This document shows positions 10,840-19,055 of a stretch of DNA of 64,000 nt, in pieces. Each line of letters begins with the position of its first letter. Position 1 is the stretch's first letter. A program made the position numbers and the translations under genes. The notes beneath the pieces are model-generated. The model worked only from the letters and a program-made list of their open reading frames with translations, did not search any database and was not told the DNA's origin. The stretch comes from Methylobacterium pseudosasicola (GTDB lineage: Bacteria; Pseudomonadota; Alphaproteobacteria; Rhizobiales; Beijerinckiaceae): NCBI RefSeq assembly GCF_900114535.1, contig NZ_FOTK01000003.1, positions 124,001 to 188,000 on the forward strand, in the 5' to 3' direction.

Positions 10840-11205
10840 ATGGCCACCGTTCTCGCCGTCGACGACTCGCCCAGCATCCGGCAGATGATCAAGATCGTGC
10901 TGGGCCCCGCCGGCCACACGGTGATCGAGGCCGAGGACGGCGCCCAGGGCCTGGCCAAGGCCAAGGCCGAGGCGATCAACCTGGTGATCACCGATCTCAA
11001 CATGCCGGTGATGAACGGCATCGAGATGATCAAGCAGCTGCGCACGGTGCCGTCCTGCGCGGGCGTGCCGATCCTGTTCCTAAGCACGGAATCGGACGAG
11101 ACCATCAAGCAGCAGGCGAAATCCGCCGGCGCCACCGGCTGGATCACCAAGCCGTTCAAGCCGGAGCAGCTGCTGGCGGTGGTGGCGAAGCTGATCCGGG
11201 CCTGA
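10840..11205 (+). CDS. cheY: CheY-type single-domain response regulator
   Basis: Receiver-only protein of 121 residues. All catalytic positions are present: acidic pair Asp8/Asp9 (VLAVDDS), phosphoacceptor Asp52 (VITDLNMPVMNG), Ser/Thr at 82-83 (FLSTES) and Lys104 (WITKPFKPEQ). Length and motifs match CheY, and the gene is beside cheA, so it is the expected CheA phospho-target. It starts 21 bp after the STAS gene, suggesting a two-gene operon. Whether it controls flagellar switching or another output is not shown by the window, which has no flagellar genes. Confidence 0.95.
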   Translation: MATVLAVDDSPSIRQMIKIVLGPAGHTVIEAEDGAQGLAKAKAEAINLVITDLNMPVMNGIEMIKQLRTVPSCAGVPILFLSTESDETIKQQAKSAGATGWITKPFKPEQLLAVVAKLIRA

Positions 11206-11613
11206 GCGGGCGGCGCCCAGGAGGCTGCGCGCCCTCCCTCCCCCCTCTGCGGGTGGGCTACGACGTTCATACATCGTGTCTTGTAGGAGGGAACGCGCGC
11301 TCCTCACCCTTCAGGGGAGGGGAAATGCGTGGCGTCTTCAGCGCTTGCGGGCGGGCGAAAGCGCGCCCGCAACGCCAAAACCAAAAATCCGCTCCCACCA
11401 CGGATGATCTGTAACACGTGGTGCAACCCGCGCTAAAGCCCGCAAAAACCCCTCTCGAAATCCGGTCTCGTCCCTAAAATCAGATCCGCGTGTGGATGAG
11501 CACCGCAGCGGCAACGTGGGACCGGAACGGGACCCCCACCGGCACGTTGACCGGCGCCATCACGATGCAATCACGGCGTCTCACACAGTTCGGTACAGCG
11601 GGTCGGGTACAGA
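11206..11613. other. Intergenic region downstream of cheY
   Basis: About 408 bp without a gene. It contains a C-rich/G-rich inverted segment at about 11230-11330 that looks like a degenerate relative of the palindromic repeats at 38857 and 50649, then the hairpin at 11345-11372. The rest (11380-11610) shows nothing I recognise except that it must drive the sensor gene starting at 11614. Confidence 0.45.
11345..11372 (+). terminator. Hairpin, possible terminator of the STAS-cheY transcript
   Basis: TTGCGGGCG pairs with CGCCCGCAA around a 10-nt loop. It lies about 140 bp after the cheY stop and is followed by an A-rich, not T-rich, tract, so intrinsic termination on the plus strand is only a possibility. 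Confidence 0.35.
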
Positions 11614-12705
11614 ATGGGCGGTCAGCCACCAGGGTCCGGAACGGCTGCGCCGCAGGCAACGGTCCCCGCTGGGGATGCGGGCCAGGGGCCGGGGGCGGCC
11701 GGCACCATCGCGCTGAGCGACAGCTTCCGGCGCTTCGCCGACGTGGTGCCGCTGATGCTGTGGCGCTCGGACGAGCAAGGCCACGCCGTCCACCACAACG
11801 AATGCTGGCTCGACTTCACCGGGCGTCCCCTGGAGGAGGAGCTGCGCGTCGGCTGGCGCAGCGGCCTGCATCCCGAGGATTTCGAGCGCCACGCCCGGAT
11901 CGTCGCCGAGGCCTTCGCGGCCCGGGCGCCGTTCACCGTGGAATTCCGCCTGAAGCGGCATGACGGCGTCTACCGCTGGCTGCTCGACACCGCCCGCCCG
12001 CTGATCGAGGACGGCCGCTTCCAGGGCTATCTCGGCTCCTGCTTCGACATCACCGACCGCAAGCATGCCGAGGAGCATATCGAGCAGGCGCTCGCCGAGA
12101 AGGAGGCGCTGCTCGCCGAGGTCTACCACCGGGTGCGCAACAACCTCCAGGTGATGGTCAGCCTGATCGGCCTCTACGGCCGGGCCGCCCCGGACCCGTG
12201 CCGCGGCAGCTTCGAGGCGCTCGGGCAGCGGGTGCGGGCGATCGCGCTGGTGCAGCAGCACCTGCACGAGGCGCCGCACATCGCCTCGATCGACCTGCAC
12301 GATTACCTCCACCGCCTGGCCTCGGGCCTCGGGCAGCTCCGGCGCGCCGGGCGGATCAGCGTTCAGGTCGGCGGCTCCGGCACCGGGCTGGTCGAGCCGC
12401 GCACCGCCAACGCGCTCGGCATGATCGTCGCCGAGATCGTGGCGGAATGCCTCGACGCCACCGCCGAGCACGTCGCCTGCTCCATCGTGATCGAGATCGA
12501 ATCAGAGCAGGGTCATCCGTTGCGCGTCTCGATCGTCTCCGGGGTGAGCGAGATGGCCGCCACCGGCCGGTCCAACATCCCGAAGCTCGGGCCGCGCCTG
12601 ATCGCCGCCTACGCGGCTCAGGCCGAGATTCGGGTGACCGGCGATGCCAGCACCACCGAGCCGCTGGTCCTGACCCTGCCGCCGACGCAGCCGCCGGAGG
12701 CGTGA
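11614..12705 (+). CDS. PAS-domain sensor with HisKA_2-type H-box and degenerate ATPase domain
   Basis: A 363-residue soluble protein. Residues about 35-150 form a PAS domain (FADVVPLMLWRSDEQGHAVH to FDITDRKHAEE). An H-box of the HisKA_2/HWE kind follows, EVYHRVRNNLQV with His172. The C-terminal region has the length of an HATPase domain but lacks a normal N-box: the stretch IVAEIVAECLDATAEH has no Asn in the expected place. It also has no DxGxG motif. Only a G2-like remnant (LGPRLIAAYAAQ) remains. It may be a phosphotransfer or binding protein rather than an active kinase. A 15-nt unit spanning the stop codon is duplicated in tandem (12696-12725). The start has a poor ribosome site and is uncertain. 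Confidence 0.8.
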   Translation: MGGQPPGSGTAAPQATVPAGDAGQGPGAAGTIALSDSFRRFADVVPLMLWRSDEQGHAVHHNECWLDFTGRPLEEELRVGWRSGLHPEDFERHARIVAEAFAARAPFTVEFRLKRHDGVYRWLLDTARPLIEDGRFQGYLGSCFDITDRKHAEEHIEQALAEKEALLAEVYHRVRNNLQVMVSLIGLYGRAAPDPCRGSFEALGQRVRAIALVQQHLHEAPHIASIDLHDYLHRLASGLGQLRRAGRISVQVGGSGTGLVEPRTANALGMIVAEIVAECLDATAEHVACSIVIEIESEQGHPLRVSIVSGVSEMAATGRSNIPKLGPRLIAAYAAQAEIRVTGDASTTEPLVLTLPPTQPPEA

Positions 12706-12816
12706 TCTTCGGAGGCGTGATCTTCGGCGCCGCGCCCCCTGGTGCTCCGTATCCGAGTCGCCAGATGTTCCCCAGGGCCTTATATCGGCCCCGACCAACC
12801 CCAGATCCGGTCCACC

Positions 12817-13248
12817 ATGGTTCCCCCGATCGACACCATCGTCGAGAATTTCGCGTTCATCGACGATTGGGAAGAGCGTTACCGCTACCTCATCGAGCTC
12901 GGGCGCGCCCTGCCGCCCGCCGACCCGGCGCTGCATGCCGAGACCAACAAGGTCCAGGGCTGCGCCAGCCAGGTCTGGATCGATCTCGACGTCGACCGCT
13001 CGGACAGCGAGCCCCGCCTGCGCATGCGCGGCGACAGCGACGCCCATATCGTGCGCGGCCTCGTGGCGCTGATGATCGCCCTGTTCGACGGCAAGCCGCT
13101 CCGCGAGGCCGCCGAGACCGACGCCTTCGCGCTCTACACCAAGCTGGGTCTCGGCGAGCACCTGACCCCGCAACGCTCCAACGGCGTCCGCGCCATGGCC
13201 GACCGGGTGCACCGGGACGCGGTGCGGTTTTTGGGGGCGGAGCGGTAG
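12817..13248 (+). CDS. sufE: SufE-family cysteine desulfuration protein
   Basis: SufE accepts persulfide sulfur from the cysteine desulfurase SufS for Fe-S cluster assembly. The 143-residue product starts MVPPIDTIVENFAFIDDWEE and carries the active cysteine as Cys49 in NKVQGCASQVW, the family signature. I use the ATG at 12817 because the family begins here; an in-frame extension to 12742 adds 25 unrelated residues. No other suf gene is adjacent, as is usual for stand-alone SufE copies. It is followed at once by a 20-bp GC palindrome that may end transcription. Confidence 0.93.
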   Translation: MVPPIDTIVENFAFIDDWEERYRYLIELGRALPPADPALHAETNKVQGCASQVWIDLDVDRSDSEPRLRMRGDSDAHIVRGLVALMIALFDGKPLREAAETDAFALYTKLGLGEHLTPQRSNGVRAMADRVHRDAVRFLGAER

Positions 13249-13249
13249 G

Positions 13250-13269
13250 AGGCGGGGCCGGCCCCGCCT
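13250..13269 (+). terminator. 20-bp GC palindrome after sufE
   Basis: AGGCGGGGCC is followed directly by GGCCCCGCCT, a perfect palindrome beginning two bases after the sufE stop. It can fold into a very stable hairpin but has no U-run after it; it is plausible as a terminator or 3'-end stabiliser. Confidence 0.45.
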
Positions 13270-13295
13270 CTGCTCGAAGACGTCTTCCCACCCAT

Positions 13296-13413
13296 CCCCT
13301 CATCCTGAGGTGTGAGCGAAGCGAGCCTCGAAGGAGCCCTCCAGCCAGCCGCGCGATCCCTGGAGCCCTCCTTCGAGGCCTCCGCTTCGCTGCGGCACCT
13401 CAGGATGAGGGGG
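13296..13413. repeat. Long palindromic intergenic repeat, family I, copy A
   Basis: About 118 bp bounded by CCTCATCCTGAGG and CCTCAGGATGAGG. Nested complementary segments (AGCGAGCCTCGAAGGAGCCC with its near-reverse complement) surround a loop containing CCAGCCAGCCGCGCGATCCC. Other copies are at 17738-17858, 19706-19760 (right half only) and 55303-55415. It lies between the convergent ends of sufE and the DUF6456 gene. Confidence 0.9.
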
Positions 13414-13448
13414 ATTGAGTTGGTGTTGTTGGCCTCGGACCCCTCCCC

Positions 13449-14297
13449 TCACGCCCGCCACAGGCGCAACCGCCCGTGATCCGGCCCGGTCGCCTCGCGC
13501 GCCAGGCCGTAATGCTCGGCCAGACGCCCCAGGGCGATGCGGGCCACGACCTTGGCCGAGCGGGCCGGCCAGCGGCGCTCGGCCTCGATCCGCTCCAGGC
13601 CCTTGAGGAAGCCACAGAGGTCGATCAGCAGCCCTGAGAGATCACTGCCCACCGCGTCGAGGGCGCCGCGCACCCGCTGACGGGCCGCGATCACCTGGTC
13701 GGAGGCGGCGGCCGGGTCGCGGGCGCCGCCGCCATCGACCCGGGGGGCGCCGAGTTCCGCCCCCATCCGGGGCAGCATCGCCGCCGTGGTGATGTCCCGG
13801 CGCAGTCGCTCGCCGGCCTCGAAGGCGGCCGGGTCGATCAGCGGCGCGCCGTCGCCGCCCCGGCGCCGGACCATCCAGGCCAGGGGATTTTCCGAGGCGT
13901 TGCGCAGGGTCGGCTCCGAGCCGCCCCCCTCGATCACGGTCAGGTCGTGGTGCTGGGCGCGATAGGCCATCCCGTCCGGGGCCTGCGCGCGCCGCAGACG
14001 CGCCTGCCCGGCCGGGCTGATCGTCAGCTTCGCGCCCGCCGGGTCCCAGGCGGCGAGGTCGGCATCGACCAGCGCCCGGCCGGCCGTCTCCGAAAACCGC
14101 CCGCTGCCCACCGAGACCCCGTCTCCGCCCCGCCGGACCAGCAGGCCGTCCTCGCTCAGGGGATCGCGCCGGGCATAGGCCCCCGCCTCGCCGAGCCGCG
14201 CCAGAAGCCGTGCCGCCTCTGCCGTCAAGGCGGCGCCTCCGGTGGACTCGCGGGACGCCGAAGCCTTGGCCCGGCCGGATCTCGATTTTTTGTTCAT
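13449..14297 (-). CDS. DUF6456-family protein, probable DNA-associated regulator
   Basis: 282 residues from the ATG at 14297 (MNKKSRSGRAK). The C-terminal 150 residues match my memory of the alphaproteobacterial DUF6456 family: NPLAWMVRRRGGDGAPLIDP, FEAGERLRRDITTA, ARQRVRGALDAVG, LCGFLKGLERIEAERRWPAR, then a KVVARIALGRLAEHYGL helix pair like an HTH. The N-terminal part may be another small winged-helix-like segment (EAARLLARLGEAGAYARRDP). Biochemical role is not known. It is followed on the same strand by nothing close and preceded by a 70-codon orphan 91 bp upstream. Family call moderate to good; function unassigned. Confidence 0.75.
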   Translation of the reverse strand: MNKKSRSGRAKASASRESTGGAALTAEAARLLARLGEAGAYARRDPLSEDGLLVRRGGDGVSVGSGRFSETAGRALVDADLAAWDPAGAKLTISPAGQARLRRAQAPDGMAYRAQHHDLTVIEGGGSEPTLRNASENPLAWMVRRRGGDGAPLIDPAAFEAGERLRRDITTAAMLPRMGAELGAPRVDGGGARDPAAASDQVIAARQRVRGALDAVGSDLSGLLIDLCGFLKGLERIEAERRWPARSAKVVARIALGRLAEHYGLAREATGPDHGRLRLWRA

Positions 14298-14388
14298 GAT
14301 TTGTTCTAACCCCGGCACGCAGCTTCGACCGCCGCGGCCATCGCAGAATCGCTTCATCAAGTCAAAGATTTTTTACCTATCGCAAGAT

Positions 14389-14601
14389 TCAGGTCCGGCG
14401 CGGTCCGGTCGGCGGCTGGCGCAGGATCTCGGCGATCTCGTCCTCCGACTTGCCGCGGACCGCGTAGCCCAAGTCTTCGAAGCGATCGATCAGCGTGGCG
14501 CTGTCGGCGGCGGATCGTGCGGCCCATTCGGCGAGAACGGCATTCATCCGCTCGAGATCCTCCGCGGGATCATCGTTCTGGGAGTCGGGAAACGCGGTCA
14601 T
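14389..14601 (-). CDS. Small hypothetical protein, 70 aa
   Basis: An acidic, helical 70-residue product beginning MTAFPDSQNDDPAEDLERMN. The ATG at 14601 has GAGG seven bases upstream, a good ribosome site; upstream in-frame codons to 14661 lack one. The middle (VLAEWAARSAADSATLIDRF) and the end (GKSEDEIAEILRQPP) look like conserved helices, but I recognise no family. It sits between MucR and the DUF6456 gene on the same strand, so the three could be a regulatory gene group. Confidence 0.6.
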   Translation of the reverse strand: MTAFPDSQNDDPAEDLERMNAVLAEWAARSAADSATLIDRFEDLGYAVRGKSEDEIAEILRQPPTGPRRT

Positions 14602-14716
14602 GCAGCACCTCGGCGCCGGACGGGCGGTTTCGATCGCATCGCACATAACGAGCCATCGCAACCCAACGCCCGATATCGCCCCGGTATCCCTCCCTTGCCG
14701 CGCGGGTCCGACGCTG

Positions 14717-15133
14717 TCAGGCGGCGTCCCGGAGCGTGTCCGGCCGGCCGAGCCCGATCGCCTTGGCGAGGTCCGAGCGGGTCTTGGCGTAGTTCGGCGC
14801 CACCATTGGGTAATCGGCGGGCAGGTTCCACTTCGCGCGGTACTGCTCAGGGCTCATATTGTATTTCGACCGAAGATGCCGCTTGAGCGACTTGAACTTC
14901 CGGCCATCCTCCAGGCAGACGATGTAATCCGCCGTCACCGAGCCCTCCACCGGCACAGCCGGGTCCGACGGCGCAACGGGATGGCTCTCCGTGACCCGTT
15001 TCAGGGCCGCGTAGACGGCGTGGACCAACGGCCGGAGCTCGCTCACCGGAATGGAATTCTTGCTGACATAGGCAGCCACGACATCGGTCGTCGCACCCAC
15101 GAGATCGATCGCGTTTTCGTTCTCTCTCACCAC
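14717..15133 (-). CDS. MucR/Ros-family transcriptional regulator
   Basis: A 138-residue DNA-binding protein with the MucR core: a helical N-terminal oligomerisation region (VGATTDVVAAYVSKNSIPV), then VTADYIVCLEDGRKFKSLKR, HLRSKYNMSPEQYRAKWNLP and PMVAPNYAKTRSDLAKAIGL. I start at the GTG at 15133 (a second GTG follows at 15130), because the family begins about 20 residues before the helix; further upstream frame is unrelated. The zinc-finger ligand set is altered: Cys-x2-Asp-x9-His is present but the fourth position has Lys in place of His. MucR proteins bind AT-rich sites and repress many genes, often including their own. Confidence 0.88.
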   Translation of the reverse strand: MVRENENAIDLVGATTDVVAAYVSKNSIPVSELRPLVHAVYAALKRVTESHPVAPSDPAVPVEGSVTADYIVCLEDGRKFKSLKRHLRSKYNMSPEQYRAKWNLPADYPMVAPNYAKTRSDLAKAIGLGRPDTLRDAA

Positions 15134-15525
15134 GTGACCCCCGACTTCAGAGTGAAGCGTACGTCTCGCTCCTGCCCGCGTCGTCCCAAGCATCGTCCGA
15201 CACAGACATCGGGACAGAGTGGTACCCGGCGCAAACCTGCGGCCCCAAGCCATGCGTGCACCAATCGATCCCTTGCACCAAGATACAACAGGAGGTTTTG
15301 TATTACAAGTTGGAAGGACGTTACCGGAACCCGCGGTTCGATCGTCTCCGGGATACTTCAAGCTCAGGTCGCCCATCCAGAAGTAGACGGAACTCTGCTT
15401 GTATCTAACTTAAAGTTATCACCACGCCGATGCACCGGCCGGCCCCGGGGTCGCGGCGGCTTGCGTCGCGGGCTCCGGCGGGACACATCCCCAGACCGGG
15501 CGCACGAGACCCGGCGGGAGATACG
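15134..15525. promoter_or_regulatory. Divergent promoter region between mucR and oligopeptidase B
   Basis: 392 bp without a gene. Two AT-rich inverted repeats stand out: ATACAA/TTGTAT at 15283-15303 with a 9-nt centre, and TAACTT-A-AAGTTA at 15406-15418. MucR/Ros proteins prefer AT-rich DNA with T-A steps, so these are candidate autoregulatory sites; this is inference only. Confidence 0.4.
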
Positions 15526-17661
15526 ATGACGGAGATCGGGCGCGGCTTTCATGCTCACCGGACTGAAGCGCCGGTGGCCGAGATCCGGCCGCGGCGCTTC
15601 AGCGTCCACGGCCGGGAAATCGTCGACGACTACGCGTGGTTGAAGGCGGAGAACTGGCAGGCGGTCCTCAAGGACCCCGCCGCCCTGCCCGAGGACATCG
15701 CCGCCTACCTCAAGGCCGAGAATGCCTACGCGGAAGCCGCCCTCGACGGCGCCGCCGACCTGCGCAAGACCTTGGTCTCCGAGATGCGCGGCCGCATCCA
15801 GGAGGACGAGAGCGGCGTGCCCGATCCGGACGGGCCCTACGCCTATTACACCCGCCACCGCGAGGGCGGGCAGCATCCGCTGGTCTGCCGGCGCCCGGCC
15901 TCCTCGCCCAACGTGCCGGAATCGGGCCCCGACCCGGACGAGACGATCTTGATCGACGGCGACCGCGAGGGCGAGGGCCTGCCGTTCTTCGAGATCGCCG
16001 CCGCGGTCCATTCCGACGACCACGGGCTGCTGGCCTGGAGCGCCGACACCAAGGGCTCGGAACTCTACACGATCAAGGTGCGCGACCTCGCCACCGGCCT
16101 CGACCGCGACGACCGGGTCGAGGCGACCTCCGGCGAGGCGGTCTGGGCCGCGGACGGTCACAGCTTCTGGTACGTGGCCCTCGACGCCAATCACCGGCCC
16201 GCCAAGGTCATGCGCCACCGCCTCGGCACCGCCCAATCCTCGGACGAGACCGTCTACACCGAGCCGGATGCCGGCTACTTCGTCCATATCGGCCGCACCC
16301 AGTCCGGCGCCTTCCTGGACGTGACCGCCAGCGACCACGAGACCTCCGAAGTCCGGCTCCTCGACCGGCACGCGCCCTCCGGCTCCTTACGGCTGGTGCA
16401 GCCCCGCGAGCCGCTGCTGATCTACGACGTCGAGCATCGCGGCGACCGGCTCTACATCCGCACCAACGCGGACGGCGCCGAGGACTTCAAGATCGTCACC
16501 GCCCCCCTGGACGATCCGGGCCGGGCCAACTGGACCGACCTCGTGCCCCACCGGCCGGGGGTGATGATCCGCCACCTGCACCTGCTGGCCGGCCACCTGA
16601 TCCGCCTCGAGGTCGAGAACGCCCGGCCGCGGATCATCGTGCGCGACTTGGCCGACGAGTCCGAGCACACGGTCGCCTTCGCCGAGGAGGCCTACGCGCT
16701 GGGCCTGCGCGGCGGGCATGAGTTCGACACGGCGACGATCCGGTTCGTCTACTCGTCCATGACGACGCCGTCCGAGACCTGGGACTATGCCTGCGACAGC
16801 CGCGACCGGACCTTGCGCAAGCGCCAGACCATCCCGAGCGGGCACGATCCGGCCGCCTACGTCACCCGCCGGCTGTTCGCCACCGCCCCGGACGGCGCGC
16901 AGGTGCCGATCTCGCTCCTGCACCGCCGGGACCTGGCGCTCGACGGCTCCGCGCCGCTGCTCCTCTACGGCTACGGCTCCTACGGGACGCTGATGCCGGC
17001 CGGTTTCCGCACCAACCTGCTGAGCTTGGTCGATCGCGGCTTCGTCTACGCCATCGCGCATGTCCGCGGCGGCACCGAGAAGGGCTGGCGCTGGTATCTC
17101 GACGGCAAGCGCGAGAAGAAGCCCAACACCTTCACGGATTTCATCGCCTGCGGGCGGGCGCTGATCGCGGCCGGCTACACGGCGGAAAAGCGCATCGTTG
17201 CCCATGGCGGGTCGGCCGGCGGCATGCTGATGGGCGCGGTCGCCAACCTCGCCCCCGAATTGTTCGCCGGAATCGTCGCCGACGTGCCGTTCGTCGACGT
17301 GCTCAACACCATGCTGGACGCGGAATTGCCGCTCACACCGCCGGAATGGCCCGAATGGGGCAACCCGGCCGAGAGCGTCGCGGCCTTCGAGACGATCCTG
17401 TCGTACTCGCCCTACGACAACGTCGCCGCGAAGGCCTACCCGGCGATCCTGGCGCTCGGCGGCCTCACCGACCCGCGGGTGACCTACTGGGAGCCGGCGA
17501 AATGGGTCGCCCGCCTGCGCGCCACCATGACCGGCGGCGGCCCGATCCTGCTGCGCATCAACATGGAAGCCGGCCACGGCGGCGCCGCCGGCCGCTTCGA
17601 CCGGCTGGAGGAGGTGGCGCTGATCTACGCCTTCGCGCTGATGGTGGTGGAGCGGGCGTAG
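15526..17661 (+). CDS. ptrB: S9A serine peptidase, oligopeptidase B type
   Basis: A cytosolic serine peptidase of 711 residues that should cut short peptides, probably after basic residues. The N-terminal two-thirds is a beta-propeller (FSVHGREIVDDYAWL is the typical entry). The C-terminal alpha/beta-hydrolase domain has LLLYGYGSYG, HVRGGTEKGWRWYLDGK, the nucleophile Ser563 in AHGGSAGGMLMG, Asp649 in GGLTDPRVTYWEP and His684 in EAGHGGAAGR. The ATG at 15526 has GGGAG at the right distance; a frame open to 15430 is not needed. Length matches oligopeptidase B. It appears monocistronic, ending at a family I palindromic repeat. Confidence 0.93.
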   Translation: MTEIGRGFHAHRTEAPVAEIRPRRFSVHGREIVDDYAWLKAENWQAVLKDPAALPEDIAAYLKAENAYAEAALDGAADLRKTLVSEMRGRIQEDESGVPDPDGPYAYYTRHREGGQHPLVCRRPASSPNVPESGPDPDETILIDGDREGEGLPFFEIAAAVHSDDHGLLAWSADTKGSELYTIKVRDLATGLDRDDRVEATSGEAVWAADGHSFWYVALDANHRPAKVMRHRLGTAQSSDETVYTEPDAGYFVHIGRTQSGAFLDVTASDHETSEVRLLDRHAPSGSLRLVQPREPLLIYDVEHRGDRLYIRTNADGAEDFKIVTAPLDDPGRANWTDLVPHRPGVMIRHLHLLAGHLIRLEVENARPRIIVRDLADESEHTVAFAEEAYALGLRGGHEFDTATIRFVYSSMTTPSETWDYACDSRDRTLRKRQTIPSGHDPAAYVTRRLFATAPDGAQVPISLLHRRDLALDGSAPLLLYGYGSYGTLMPAGFRTNLLSLVDRGFVYAIAHVRGGTEKGWRWYLDGKREKKPNTFTDFIACGRALIAAGYTAEKRIVAHGGSAGGMLMGAVANLAPELFAGIVADVPFVDVLNTMLDAELPLTPPEWPEWGNPAESVAAFETILSYSPYDNVAAKAYPAILALGGLTDPRVTYWEPAKWVARLRATMTGGGPILLRINMEAGHGGAAGRFDRLEEVALIYAFALMVVERA

Positions 17662-17737
17662 GGGATCATCCGGAGGCGGATAAACGGTCGGTCATCGGCG
17701 CCCTTGAGGCCCGTCTGACCGACCCTTCCCACCCACG

Positions 17738-17858
17738 CCCTCATCCTGAGGCGTGAGCGCAGCGAGCCTCGAAGGAGCCCCCCAGCCAGCCGCGCGATCC
17801 CTGGAGGGCTCCTTCGAGGCCCAGCGATCTTCGATCGCTGGGCACCTCAGGATGAGGG
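17738..17858. repeat. Long palindromic intergenic repeat, family I, copy B
   Basis: About 121 bp, bounded by CCTCATCCTGAGG and CCTCAGGATGAGG, with the same CCAGCCAGCCGCGCGATCCC loop as copy A in the same orientation. The right arm carries CAGCGATCTTCGATCGCTG where copy A has a different insert. It occupies most of the 354-bp gap after ptrB; the remainder (17662-17737 and 17859-18015) shows nothing recognisable. Confidence 0.9.
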
Positions 17859-18015
17859 GAAAGTTGGGATACCCATCGTCAGAGCCGTCATGCCTCGGGG
17901 TCGCGCGGACAAATCGGCACTCCGAGCATGACATCCGACGCTCGACACCATCCGTGGAGGGTAGTTTGCTGGCGGCCCGCCAAGTCGAGCGAAGCGTCAC
18001 GGCTGTAGATCAAGA

Positions 18016-18975
18016 ATGATCGCGTTTCCCGTCATCGCCGACAAGCAAGCTTTCACAAGCTGGCGTTCGGCGCCCAACAACTGGCACGCCCTCGTCAACG
18101 CCATTGCGCGGGCGTCGAACGTTGTTTCGGACGAGATCACACCTTTCCAGACCGGAACAAATCTCGTCGTTGGCCTGAACGACAGCGTAATTCTGAAACT
18201 CTTTCCGCCGATCTACCGCAGTCAGTTCATCTCCGAGCGCGCGACGCTCCGTCTCTTGGGCGAAAAACTCTCCGTGCCCATTCCTCAGCTCGTCGCCGAG
18301 GGCGAACAGAGCGGCTGGTCCTACCTCATCATGACCCGTCTGCACGGGATTCTCGGGTCGGAGGCTTGGCCGACCCTGTCCGAGTCCGAGAAGGGGCGCG
18401 TCCTCGCCGAGATCGGCCGCACGATCGCGGAGGTGCAGGCGGTCCCGCCGGGTGACCTCGCAGCCATCGAACCGACCTGGCCGGACTTCATCGCGCGGCA
18501 GGTGGAGGGTTGTATCGAGCGGCATCGTCGGCAGGGCCTCGCACCGAACCTTCTGGCCGATCTCGACGAACTCCTCCAGCAAGTCCCCTCTGTCGTCCCG
18601 CTCGATGCGCCGCCGGTGATCCTTACGGGGGAGTGGATACCCGAGAACTTCCTGCTCGCGGAAACCGACGGTCGATGGCATCTCGCGGCGCTGATCGACT
18701 TTGGCGACGTGATGACGGGCTGGCGCGAGTATGATCTCCTCGGCCCAAGTGCCTTCATGTGCGCGGGCCTGCCCGGTCGTGTGGCGAGCCTGATGCGCGG
18801 GTATGGCCTCGGACCGAATGCCCTGGATGCCGCCATGCGGCGGCGCCTGCTGACCCTGATGCTGCTGCATCGCGCGAGCGATGTGCGGCACATCGATATC
18901 GACGGGTGGGAAGCCAGGGTCGGCCGGTTGGTCGATCTCGAAAACGTCGTGTGGCCCGCGGACGGTGGACGTTAG
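18016..18975 (+). CDS. APH/choline-kinase-fold phosphotransferase with altered catalytic loop
   Basis: A 319-residue protein of the aminoglycoside phosphotransferase superfamily. N-lobe features: FQTGTNLVVGL (nucleotide loop), VILKLF (ATP-binding Lys) and a distal SYLIMTRLHG hinge. In the catalytic loop the usual HGDxxxxN is VILTGEWIPENFLL, so His becomes Thr and the catalytic Asp becomes Glu. The metal-binding motif is LIDFGDVMTGWREYDL. Substrate is unknown, and antibiotic resistance should not be assumed. Neighbours (a VOC protein 80 bp downstream on the same strand) do not define a pathway. The start at 18016 has only a weak ribosome site. Confidence 0.8.
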   Translation: MIAFPVIADKQAFTSWRSAPNNWHALVNAIARASNVVSDEITPFQTGTNLVVGLNDSVILKLFPPIYRSQFISERATLRLLGEKLSVPIPQLVAEGEQSGWSYLIMTRLHGILGSEAWPTLSESEKGRVLAEIGRTIAEVQAVPPGDLAAIEPTWPDFIARQVEGCIERHRRQGLAPNLLADLDELLQQVPSVVPLDAPPVILTGEWIPENFLLAETDGRWHLAALIDFGDVMTGWREYDLLGPSAFMCAGLPGRVASLMRGYGLGPNALDAAMRRRLLTLMLLHRASDVRHIDIDGWEARVGRLVDLENVVWPADGGR

Positions 18976-19055
18976 AAGATCTGTTCTTGGGGGAGAGATG
19001 ACTCACGCAAGAATCGCGGCGGGTCGCAGGCGGAGGCAGCCCACGGTAGACAACG

